This document shows, in pieces, positions 51,496 to 59,160 of a DNA stretch of 64,000 bases (positions are counted from its first letter, which is position 1; each line of letters begins with the position of its first letter). Both the position numbers and the translations under genes were made by a program. The stretch is from Arenimonas sp049195245 (GTDB lineage Bacteria > Pseudomonadota > Gammaproteobacteria > Xanthomonadales > Xanthomonadaceae). The notes beneath the pieces were generated by a model. It did no database searches. It was given only the letters and a program-made list of their open reading frames with translations, and was not told where the DNA came from. Location: positions 372,001 through 436,000 of the forward strand of contig NZ_JBMIRR010000027.1 in the NCBI RefSeq assembly GCF_049195245.1. The letters run 5' to 3'.

Positions 51496-52512
51496 TCAGA
51501 TCGCCGCGCGCGAAGGTCCGTTGGGTTCGATCACGATCTTGCCGTCGCGGGCGCCGCTGGCGGCCGCCGCCACCGCCTCGCGGATGTCGTCCAGCCCGTA
51601 GCTGGCCTGGATGCGCGCCTGCAGCTTGCCCTCGGCGATCAGTCCGGCGATTTCGCCGAACACCGCCATGCGCTTGTCCGGCGCCGCCTTCTTGAACCAC
51701 TGCGACAGCCAGAAGCCGCGCAGCACGATGTCGCGGAAGACGAAGTAGCGCGGCGAGATCATGCAGCGCTCGCCGCTCATCGCGCCGTAGTTGACCAGGG
51801 TGCCGCCTTCGACCAGGCAGCGCGCCAGGTTCTCGGTGCTGACCCCGCCCACGCAGTCGATGGCCAGCTTCACCGGCACGTCGCCGACGAGTTCGCGCAC
51901 GCGCTTGGGCAGGTCCTCGGCGTCCACCACCACGTGCTCGGCGCCGCTGGCCTTGACCGCCTCGATGGCCGAGGCGCGCCGCACCACGTTGATGGTGTTG
52001 ATGCCGCGCAGCTTCGCCAGCTGCACCAGGTAGCCGCCGACCGCGGAGTTGGCCGCGTTCTGGATCACCCAGTCGCCCGGCTGCAGGTCCACGAATTCGG
52101 TGAGCATCAGCAGGGCCGTGGGCGGGTTCACCGTCAGCATGGACAGCTGCACCGGGTCCACGCCCGAAGGCAGCGGCACCAGGCCCTTGGCGGGCAGGGT
52201 GAGGTGGGTGGTCCAGGTGCCGCAGCCCACGGGCAGCAGCACCACGGTGCCGGCGGGCAGGCCGGTGACGCCGTCGCCGACCTCGAGGATGCGGCCCACG
52301 CCCTCGTTGCCGCCCACCGCCGGCAGCGGCGGCAGCAGGCCGTACTCGCCGGTGAGGGTAAGCACGTCGGAGGGGTTGATCGGCGCGGCCAGCACGGCCA
52401 CGCGCACCTGGCCGGCCTGCAGCGGCGGCAGTTCGAAGTCCACCGCGTGGATCACGTCCTGCGGCACGGGGCCGCGCTGTTCGTACTGGGCTTTCTTGGG
52501 CTGGGTGGTCAT
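51496..52512 (-). CDS. Zinc-independent medium-chain reductase (MECR/quinone oxidoreductase-like)
   Basis: This 338-residue medium-chain dehydrogenase/reductase matches the trans-2-enoyl-CoA reductase (MECR/Etr1) group: APINPSDVLTLTGEYG, VGGNEGVGRILEVG, LTVNPPTALLMLTEFV, and the NADPH-binding WVIQNAANSAVGGYLVQLAK. Structural zinc cysteines are absent. It may reduce enoyl thioesters or quinones. It starts four bases past the rlmJ stop on the same strand, so the two are co-transcribed. Confidence 0.87.
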   Translation of the reverse strand: MTTQPKKAQYEQRGPVPQDVIHAVDFELPPLQAGQVRVAVLAAPINPSDVLTLTGEYGLLPPLPAVGGNEGVGRILEVGDGVTGLPAGTVVLLPVGCGTWTTHLTLPAKGLVPLPSGVDPVQLSMLTVNPPTALLMLTEFVDLQPGDWVIQNAANSAVGGYLVQLAKLRGINTINVVRRASAIEAVKASGAEHVVVDAEDLPKRVRELVGDVPVKLAIDCVGGVSTENLARCLVEGGTLVNYGAMSGERCMISPRYFVFRDIVLRGFWLSQWFKKAAPDKRMAVFGEIAGLIAEGKLQARIQASYGLDDIREAVAAAASGARDGKIVIEPNGPSRAAI

Positions 52513-52515
52513 GGC

Positions 52516-53376
52516 TCAGGCCTTGTCTTGCTTCAACCAGGTGAGGCGCCAGGAAGCGCCGGCTTCGCCCATGGCCTGGGCGAGGGGTTTCAACGCGGGT
52601 TCGATCTCTTTTTCGATGTTCCAGGGCGGATTGACCAGCAGCATGCCGCTGCCGTTCATGCGCAGCGGCGAATCGTCGGGCCGCACCAGCAGCTCGATCG
52701 CCAGCGCCGACTTCGCCGGCAGCGTGGCCACCTTGCGGAAGAAGGGATGCAGGCTGGGCCGCTGCTTGATCGGGTACCACACCGCGAAGATGGCCTGCGG
52801 GAAGCGCAGCAGGGCGTCGCCCAGCGCGGCCAGGATCAGCGGGTACTCGGCCTCCTGGGCTTCGTAGGGCGGATCCACCAGCACCAGGGCACGGGCGAAG
52901 CGGGTGGCGCCATCCTTGGGTGGCAGCAGCGCCTTGAGCGCGGCGTACCCGTCGCGCTGGTGCACGTGGCTGCGCGGATCGCCGTGCAGCAGCGCTTTGA
53001 GCGCCGCCGCCTCCTCGGCCACCAGTTCGCAGGCGGCGAAGCGGTCCTGGGGGCGCAGGGCCTGGGACACCAGCAGGGGAGAGCCCGGGTAGGACTGCGG
53101 GGCATCGGCCTGGGTGGCGGCGACCGCGGCGAGGTAGCGCGACAGCGCCGGGGGGGCGGCCGGCCTGGCGTTCCAGACGCGGTGGATGCCGGCCTTGGCC
53201 TCGCCGGTCTTGCTGGCCTGGCCGCCGGACAGGTCGTAGCGGCCGCGCCCGGCGTGGCTGTCGAGCACGAAGAAGCCGGCGTCCTTGCGCTTGAGCGCAT
53301 CGAGCAGGGCCACCAGCACCAGGTGCTTGAGCACGTCCGCATGGTTGCCGGCATGGAAGCCGTGACGGTAGTTCAT
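52516..53376 (-). CDS. rlmJ: 23S rRNA (adenine-2030-N6)-methyltransferase
   Basis: RlmJ (286 residues; E. coli 280) makes m6A2030 in 23S rRNA. The family N-terminus NYRHGFHAGNHADVLKH is unmistakable, with FVLDSHAGRGRYDL (SAM motif I) and the catalytic LVDPPYEAQEAEY (about residue 165), then NPPWNIEKE. A TATAAA element lies 8 bases before the ATG. The enoyl reductase gene follows immediately. Confidence 0.95.
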   Translation of the reverse strand: MNYRHGFHAGNHADVLKHLVLVALLDALKRKDAGFFVLDSHAGRGRYDLSGGQASKTGEAKAGIHRVWNARPAAPPALSRYLAAVAATQADAPQSYPGSPLLVSQALRPQDRFAACELVAEEAAALKALLHGDPRSHVHQRDGYAALKALLPPKDGATRFARALVLVDPPYEAQEAEYPLILAALGDALLRFPQAIFAVWYPIKQRPSLHPFFRKVATLPAKSALAIELLVRPDDSPLRMNGSGMLLVNPPWNIEKEIEPALKPLAQAMGEAGASWRLTWLKQDKA

Positions 53377-53384
53377 GGCGGCAG

Positions 53385-53390
53385 TTTATA
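53385..53390 (-). promoter_or_regulatory. -10 (TATAAA) just upstream of rlmJ
   Basis: TATAAA on the minus strand ends 8 bases before the rlmJ ATG, with no ribosome binding site between. This suggests a leaderless or near-leaderless mRNA. No consensus -35 is visible. Confidence 0.45.
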
Positions 53391-53465
53391 GGTCCCGGCC
53401 TCCGGCAGGGTGGCCGGAACGGTGGCCTCTGGTATCTTCCGGGCGACCCCTTGGAGACCCTCCGG

Positions 53466-55286
53466 ATGAAGATCGCGATACGCCTGGTGGGCTGGCTGCT
53501 GTTCGCCGGCCTGCTGCTGGGCATAGGCCTGTCCCTGCACACGATCCACGCCAAGCCCCTGAAGATCGAGTGGTTCTTCGAGCGGGTCTTCATCGAGTAC
53601 GCGATCGACGACCCCGAGATGCTCAGCTCGCTGCGCATCCTGCCGCCCTGGATGGACTGGTACAGCGACGACCTGACCGACCGCTCGCTGGCCCGCGAGG
53701 CGAAGATGCAGCGCAAGCTGCGCGACGACCTGGCCACCCTGCGCAGCTACGACCGCGCGGCGCTGGACGCCAACCAGCAGCTGTCCTACGACGTGCTCGA
53801 GTACTTCCTGGCCATCCAGGCCGACGGCGAGCGCTTCGCGCAACACAACTATCCGCTCAACCAGCTGTTCGGCATCCAGAACGAGTTCCCCACCTTCCTG
53901 GCCACCCAGCATTCGGTGGACTCGGTGAAGGACGCCGAAAACTATCTCTCCCGCCTGACCAAAACGCCGGTGATGGTGGACCAGGTGATGGAAGGCCTGC
54001 GCGCGCGCGAAGCCGCGGGCATCCTGCCGCCCACCTTCGTGGTGGAAAAGGTGCTGACCGGCATGCGCGACTTCGCCGGCGCCGCGCCGAAGCAGAACAT
54101 CCTCTACACCTCCTTCGCGGAAAAACTCGGCAAGCTGCCGGCGGGCACCCTGGACTCCGGCGAGCGCGATGCCCTGCTGGGGCGTGCGGAAGCCGCGATC
54201 AGCGGCCAGGTCTACCCGGCCTACGGCAAGTTCATTGCCTACTACGACGGCCTGCTGGGCAAGACCCAGGGCAACCACGGCGTGTGGGCGCTGCCCGACG
54301 GCGCGGCCTACTACGCCTGGGCCGCGCGCCAGCACACCAGCACCGACATGACGCCGGCGCAGATCCACCAGCTGGGCCTGGATGAAGTGGCCCGCATCGA
54401 GGCCGAGATGAACGCCATCCTGGTCGCCGAGGGCCTGACCGAAGGCAGCGTCGGCGAGCGCGTGCAGCTGATCGCCATGCGGCCCGACCAGCTCTACTCC
54501 GACGACGACGCCGGCCGCGCGGCGATCATCGCCGACTTCACCCGCATCATCGAAGAGATCGACGCCGGCCTGGACCCGTACTTCAACGTGCGCCCCAAGC
54601 AGGGCATGAAGGTCGAGCGCATTCCCGAGTTCCGCCAGGCCACCGCGCCGGGCGCCTACTACAATCCGCCGGCGATGGACGGTTCGCGGCCGGGCATCTT
54701 CTACATCAACCTGCGCAACACGGCCGAGGTGGCGCGCTTCGGCATGCGCACGCTGGCCTACCACGAAGGCATCCCCGGCCATCATTTCCAGACCACGATC
54801 CAGCAGGAGCTGACGGGGGTGCCCACGTTCCGCAAGCTGCTGCCGTTCACCGCGTTCTCGGAAGGCTGGGCGCTGTACACCGAACGCCTGGCCTGGGAAA
54901 TCGGCTTCCAGGACCAGCCGCTGGACAACCTGGGCCGGCTGCAGGCGGAAATGTTCCGCGCCGTGCGCCTGGTGGTGGACACCGGCATGCACGAGCAGCG
55001 CTGGACGCGCGAGCGCGCCATTGCCTACATGCGCGAGAAGACCGGCATGCCCGAAACCGACGTGGTGGCCGAGATCGAGCGCTACCTGGTGATGCCGGGC
55101 CAGGCCCTGGCCTACAAGGTGGGCATGAACCGCATCCTGGAACTGCGCGAGAAGGCCAAGGCCGCGCTGGGCCCGAAGTTCGACCTGCGCGGCTTCCACG
55201 ACCAGGTGCTGACGGGAGGCGACCTGCCGCTGGCCCTGCTGGAAAAACGCATCGATGCCTGGATCGGGGAGCAGGCCAAGAAGTGA
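53466..55286 (+). CDS. DUF885 family putative metallopeptidase, membrane-anchored
   Basis: This 606-residue DUF885 protein has an N-terminal membrane anchor or signal (LVGWLLFAGLLLGIGL), a long helical body and the family motif HEGIPGHHFQ (from about residue 433), which resembles a metal-binding peptidase site with a later Glu (AFSEGWALYTERLAWE). DUF885 proteins are related to peptidases but the substrates are unknown. The active region probably lies in the periplasm. The chosen ATG has GGAG about ten bases upstream. Its stop overlaps the next start. Confidence 0.9.
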   Translation: MKIAIRLVGWLLFAGLLLGIGLSLHTIHAKPLKIEWFFERVFIEYAIDDPEMLSSLRILPPWMDWYSDDLTDRSLAREAKMQRKLRDDLATLRSYDRAALDANQQLSYDVLEYFLAIQADGERFAQHNYPLNQLFGIQNEFPTFLATQHSVDSVKDAENYLSRLTKTPVMVDQVMEGLRAREAAGILPPTFVVEKVLTGMRDFAGAAPKQNILYTSFAEKLGKLPAGTLDSGERDALLGRAEAAISGQVYPAYGKFIAYYDGLLGKTQGNHGVWALPDGAAYYAWAARQHTSTDMTPAQIHQLGLDEVARIEAEMNAILVAEGLTEGSVGERVQLIAMRPDQLYSDDDAGRAAIIADFTRIIEEIDAGLDPYFNVRPKQGMKVERIPEFRQATAPGAYYNPPAMDGSRPGIFYINLRNTAEVARFGMRTLAYHEGIPGHHFQTTIQQELTGVPTFRKLLPFTAFSEGWALYTERLAWEIGFQDQPLDNLGRLQAEMFRAVRLVVDTGMHEQRWTRERAIAYMREKTGMPETDVVAEIERYLVMPGQALAYKVGMNRILELREKAKAALGPKFDLRGFHDQVLTGGDLPLALLEKRIDAWIGEQAKK

Positions 55287-55882
55287 GCGGCACGGCGACC
55301 GTGCGGCGCGTCGGCGGCGCGGCGATCGGCCCGTGGCTGGACGCGGTGGCGGCGCTGCGCATCGCCGTGTTCCGGGACTGGCCGTATCTGTACGACGGCG
55401 ACCTGGCCTACGAGCGGGACTACCTGCGCGCTTACGCCGCTTCGCCCGGCAGCGTGTTCGTGCTGGCGCTGGATGGCGACCGCGCGGTCGGCGCCGCTAC
55501 CGGGCTGCCGCTGGCCGATGATGCCGAGGCGTTCCAGGCGCCGTGGCGCGCGGCCGGACTGGCGGTCGACCCTGTGTTCTACTTCGGCGAATCCGTGCTG
55601 CTGCCCGAGTATCGGGGGCGGGGCCTGGGCCATCGCTTCTTCGACGAGCGCGAGGCGCATGCGCGCGCACTCGGCCGGTTCACGACCACGGCCTTCTGTG
55701 CGGTGGACCGCGATGCCGACGATCCTCGGCGGCCCGCCGGGCATCGCGGCAACGAGGCGTTCTGGACCAAGCGCGGCTACCGGCGCCAGCCGGGCTTGAC
55801 GGTGCAGCTGGCGTGGCAGGAAATCGGCGAGCCCGCCGCGTCGACCAAGCCGCTGAACTTCTGGGTTCGAGCCCTGGCGTGA
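55283..55882 (+). CDS. GNAT family N-acetyltransferase
   Basis: This 199-residue GNAT protein has RIAVFRDWPYLYDGDLAYE, FYFGESVLLPEYRGRGLGHRFFDERE (acetyl-CoA P-loop RGRGLGH, about residue 109) and a C-terminal FWTKRGYRRQPGLTVQLAW. It is similar to hypothetical acetyltransferases of proteobacteria; the acceptor is unknown. The GTG start overlaps the DUF885 stop (GTGA), so it is coupled to a putative peptidase. Confidence 0.85.
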   Translation: MSGTATVRRVGGAAIGPWLDAVAALRIAVFRDWPYLYDGDLAYERDYLRAYAASPGSVFVLALDGDRAVGAATGLPLADDAEAFQAPWRAAGLAVDPVFYFGESVLLPEYRGRGLGHRFFDEREAHARALGRFTTTAFCAVDRDADDPRRPAGHRGNEAFWTKRGYRRQPGLTVQLAWQEIGEPAASTKPLNFWVRALA

Positions 55883-55889
55883 CCGCAGG

Positions 55890-56426
55890 TCAGGCGACGA
55901 CCGGCGCGATCCAGAGCGACAGCGTTGCCAGCGCCAGCCCGAGGCCGGTGGCCGCGATCACGTCGCTGGGATAGTGCAGGCCCAGCACCACGCGCGAGAC
56001 AGCCACGCTGGCGGTGAACGGAACCAGCAGCCAGGCCAGCGCGGGATAGTGCGCCAGCGCCACCGCCGTGAACGACACCGCGTGCAGGGTGTGGCCGGAG
56101 GGGAAGCTGAATTCATCCAGCGGCGCGATCCAGGCGCGGATGCGTACGTCGGCGGCGCAGGGGCGCGGGCGACGGGTCCAGCGCTTTAGTTTGCGATACA
56201 GGATTAGCACCACGACGCCGGTGGCGGCCAGGTGCGCCGAGGCCGCCAGGCCGCGCCAGCCGTCGGCCAGCACCAGGGCCGCCATCAGCGCATACCAGAA
56301 CGCACCGTCGCCCAGCCGGCTGATGGCGCGGAAGTAGGCGCGGACCACGCCGCGCGTGCACCAGCGGTTCGCGGCCAGGCACCAGCCCTGCTCGCGGTCC
56401 ACGAGCCGGCGGGTGCGCGGCGTCAT
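55890..56426 (-). CDS. PAP2 family phosphatase
   Basis: This 178-residue inner-membrane phosphatase of the PAP2 superfamily has the three signature motifs: KLKRWTRRPRP (KxxxxxxRP), FPSGHTLHA and SRVVLGLHYPSD (SRxxxxxHxxxD). All catalytic residues are present. Likely substrates are undecaprenyl or phosphatidyl phosphates. A strong AGGAGG and an ATGA overlap with the glycosyltransferase gene suggest a shared role in lipid-linked sugar metabolism. Confidence 0.92.
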   Translation of the reverse strand: MTPRTRRLVDREQGWCLAANRWCTRGVVRAYFRAISRLGDGAFWYALMAALVLADGWRGLAASAHLAATGVVVLILYRKLKRWTRRPRPCAADVRIRAWIAPLDEFSFPSGHTLHAVSFTAVALAHYPALAWLLVPFTASVAVSRVVLGLHYPSDVIAATGLGLALATLSLWIAPVVA

Positions 56427-57565
56427 GCCGCCTCCTGTTCCTGCGCCAGCCCCGAGAGCAGGCCGGCGAAATCGCGGGCGACGGTGTCGGGATGCAGGTG
56501 CAGCACCGCCGAACGCGCCGCCGCGCCCAGCGCCGGCAGGTCGCGCCGCAGCGCCGTGCTGACGAAGGCCTCGAGGAAGCCGGCCTCGTCGCCGAAGGCC
56601 GCGGTGGCGCCGTGGGCGCCGTTGCAAAGATGTTCGCGCGCCGCGCCATAGTCGAAGGCCACCGCGGCGATGCCGCTGGCCATGGCTTCCAGCGTGACGT
56701 TGCCGAAGGTCTCGGACAGGCTGGGGAAGCAGAACAGATCGGCGCTGGCAAAGTGGCGTGCCAGCGCTTCGCCGCGCAGCACGCCGGTGAAGATGAAGTC
56801 CGGGTTGGCGGCCTGCAGCTCGGCGCGGGCCGGGCCGTCGCCGACCCAGACGAAGCGCGCCTGCGGCCGGTGCCGCTGCAGCTCGCGGAAGCAGCGCACG
56901 GCCAGCGGAAGGTTTTTCTCCGGCGCGATACGGCCCACGCTGATCACCACCGGCGCGTCGGGGCCGGCCTGCCACGTCGCACGCAGCGCGTCGTCGCGCC
57001 AGCGCGGATGGAAGTCCCGGGTGTCCACCGCCCGACCCAGCCGCAGCACGTGGCGGAAGCCCTGCTGCGCCAGTGCGTCCTGCAGTTCACGGGTGGGCAC
57101 CAGGGTGGCATCGGCGCGGTTGTGGAAACGCCGCAGCCAGGAAAATACCCAGGGGCTGAGGAAGCCCGCGCCGTAGCGGCCCACGTAGTCGTCGAAGCGC
57201 GTGTGGAAGCCGGTGGCGACCGGAATGCCCAACCGACGGCAGGCGCGAAGCGCCGACCAGCCCAGCGGGCCTTCGGTGGCGATGTAGACCGCATCCGGGC
57301 GCTGCACCGACCAGCGCGCCGTGAGCCGGCGGCCGGCCGGCAGGCCGAAGCGCAGGCCGGGATAGCGCGGGATCGGCGCGCCTTCGACCAGCAGCAGTGA
57401 GGGGTCGGGGCGGCTGCTGTCCTCGTCGCGCTGCGGCCGCACCAGGCCCACCGTGTGGCCGAGGCCGCGCAGGCCCTGTTCCAGCGCCTGCACGGTGAGC
57501 GCGACGCCATTGACGTCGGGCGGGTAGGTTTCGGTGACCAGTTCGAAGTGCTTGAGCCTGTCCAT
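56423..57565 (-). CDS. GT4-type glycosyltransferase
   Basis: This 380-residue GT-B glycosyltransferase has an N-terminal ETYPPDVNGVALTVQALEQGL, the C-terminal domain with SVGRIAPEKNLPLAVRCF, VWVGDGPARAEL, and the EX7E region FPSLSETFGNVTLEAMASG. It resembles GDP-mannose-dependent mannosyltransferases of the MgtA/PimB type. The product is probably a glycolipid. The ATG at 57565 is chosen; a GTG three codons upstream is possible. It overlaps the PAP2 gene. Confidence 0.9.
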   Translation of the reverse strand: MDRLKHFELVTETYPPDVNGVALTVQALEQGLRGLGHTVGLVRPQRDEDSSRPDPSLLLVEGAPIPRYPGLRFGLPAGRRLTARWSVQRPDAVYIATEGPLGWSALRACRRLGIPVATGFHTRFDDYVGRYGAGFLSPWVFSWLRRFHNRADATLVPTRELQDALAQQGFRHVLRLGRAVDTRDFHPRWRDDALRATWQAGPDAPVVISVGRIAPEKNLPLAVRCFRELQRHRPQARFVWVGDGPARAELQAANPDFIFTGVLRGEALARHFASADLFCFPSLSETFGNVTLEAMASGIAAVAFDYGAAREHLCNGAHGATAAFGDEAGFLEAFVSTALRRDLPALGAAARSAVLHLHPDTVARDFAGLLSGLAQEQEAA

Positions 57566-57632
57566 GGCCGGCACTTTGCGCGGCCTGCGTGCCAGCGGCG
57601 TTACCGCGGCATGACCGGGCCATGACGCCGGT

Positions 57633-59156
57633 TCAGACGGTGCGGATCACCAGCTTGCGGTCCACGTCCTGCAGGTACTCGCGCTCGCTGTCGAGATCGG
57701 CGCGGGTCAGCGGGTGCGCCTCGAGCCAGGCGCGGGGCAGGGTGAGGGTGGCGGCGTTGGCGCTGTCCAGGCGCAGCTGCATGTCGGGCAGCGGATCGCG
57801 GTCGTGGCCGCGGTGGAACAGCACGGCCAGGCGCAGGATCAGGGCGCAGCGCAGCACGTTCGGCACCAGCCGGTCGGGCAGCTTCTCGAAGCTGGGCAGG
57901 TGCACGCCGCGGCGCTGGTTGCGCACCACCGCCGCCAGCGACTGCTGCTCGGTGCGCGAGAAACCGGCGATGTCGGAGTGTTCGAGCACGTAGGCGCCGT
58001 GCTGGTGGTACTGGCTGTGGGCGATGGCCAGGCCGAGTTCGTGCACCTGCGCGGCCCAGGACAGCAGGCGGCGGTCGCCGGGCTCCAGCGCCAGCGGGCC
58101 CTCGACCTGCTCGAACAGGGCCATCGCCGTGGCCTCCACCCGCGCGGCCTGGTCCACGTCCACCCCGTAGCGGTCGCACAGCGCGCGGATCGAGCCATCG
58201 CGCGGGTCGGTTTCGCTCGCCCGGCCCACCAGGTCGAACAGCACGCCCTCGCGCAGCGCGTAGTCGCTGATGTGCATGCGCTCGATGCCAAGCTCGGCGA
58301 ACGCCGCGTCCAGCACCAGCAGGCCACCGGCGAAGATCGGCCGGCGTTCGGACGACAGGCCGGGCAGGCGGATGTCCTGCAGGCGCTCGAAGTCAAGCAG
58401 CTTCTCGCGGATCACCGCCAGGCTGTCGGCCGTGACCGAGACCTTGGTCAGCTTCAGCGCCACCGACACGTCGCAGATGGCCTTGATGGTGCCCGACGAA
58501 CCCATGGCGTCATGCCAGCCGCGTTCGCGGTAGGCGTTGGCGAACTGCTGGAATTCAGCGGTGATCTCGGTGCGCGCTTCCTTCCAGCGCTTGCGCGACA
58601 GCTTGCCGTCGGCGAAAAAGCGGCGGGTGGTGGCGATGCAGCCCATCTGCAGGCTTTCGCGCTCGATGGCCTCGAAGCCCTGGCCGATGATGAACTCGGT
58701 GGAGCCGCCGCCGATGTCCATCACCAGCCGGCGCTTGCCTTCCGTGGGTGGATTGCCGTTGGCCACGCCCTGGTAGATCAGGCGGGCCTCCTCGCGGCCG
58801 GCCACCACGTCGATGCCGTGGCCCAGCGCGGCCTCGGCCGGCACCAGGAAGTCCTGCGGATGCCGCAGCGCGCGCACGGTGTTGGTGGCGATCGCGCGCA
58901 CGCGCTTGGCGGGAATGGCGCGCAGGCGCTGGCCGAAGCGCGACAGGCATTCCAGCGCGCGCGGCATCACCGCCGGGTCCAGGCCGCCCTGGCCGTCCAG
59001 GCCCTCGGCCAGGCGCACGGTCTCCTTGATGCGGTCGACGATGCGCAGCTGGCCCAGCAGGTAGCGGGCCACCACCATGTGGAAGCTGTTGGAGCCCAGG
59101 TCGACCGCGGCCAGCAGGTCACCGTCCTTCAGTGGCTGCTCGACGTCGGTCGGCAT
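57633..59156 (-). CDS. ppx: Exopolyphosphatase
   Basis: Ppx (507 residues; E. coli 513) releases phosphate from the ends of polyphosphate and can hydrolyse pppGpp. The ASKHA motifs LAAVDLGSNSFHM (about residue 15) and RLVMDIGGGSTEFI (about 143) are intact, with MGSSGTIKAI and the catalytic Glu region VAGREEARLIY. The C-terminal HD-like domain is present (WAAQVHELGLAIAHSQYHQHG). It follows ppk after four bases on the same strand. Confidence 0.95.
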   Translation of the reverse strand: MPTDVEQPLKDGDLLAAVDLGSNSFHMVVARYLLGQLRIVDRIKETVRLAEGLDGQGGLDPAVMPRALECLSRFGQRLRAIPAKRVRAIATNTVRALRHPQDFLVPAEAALGHGIDVVAGREEARLIYQGVANGNPPTEGKRRLVMDIGGGSTEFIIGQGFEAIERESLQMGCIATTRRFFADGKLSRKRWKEARTEITAEFQQFANAYRERGWHDAMGSSGTIKAICDVSVALKLTKVSVTADSLAVIREKLLDFERLQDIRLPGLSSERRPIFAGGLLVLDAAFAELGIERMHISDYALREGVLFDLVGRASETDPRDGSIRALCDRYGVDVDQAARVEATAMALFEQVEGPLALEPGDRRLLSWAAQVHELGLAIAHSQYHQHGAYVLEHSDIAGFSRTEQQSLAAVVRNQRRGVHLPSFEKLPDRLVPNVLRCALILRLAVLFHRGHDRDPLPDMQLRLDSANAATLTLPRAWLEAHPLTRADLDSEREYLQDVDRKLVIRTV

Positions 59157-59160
59157 CAGG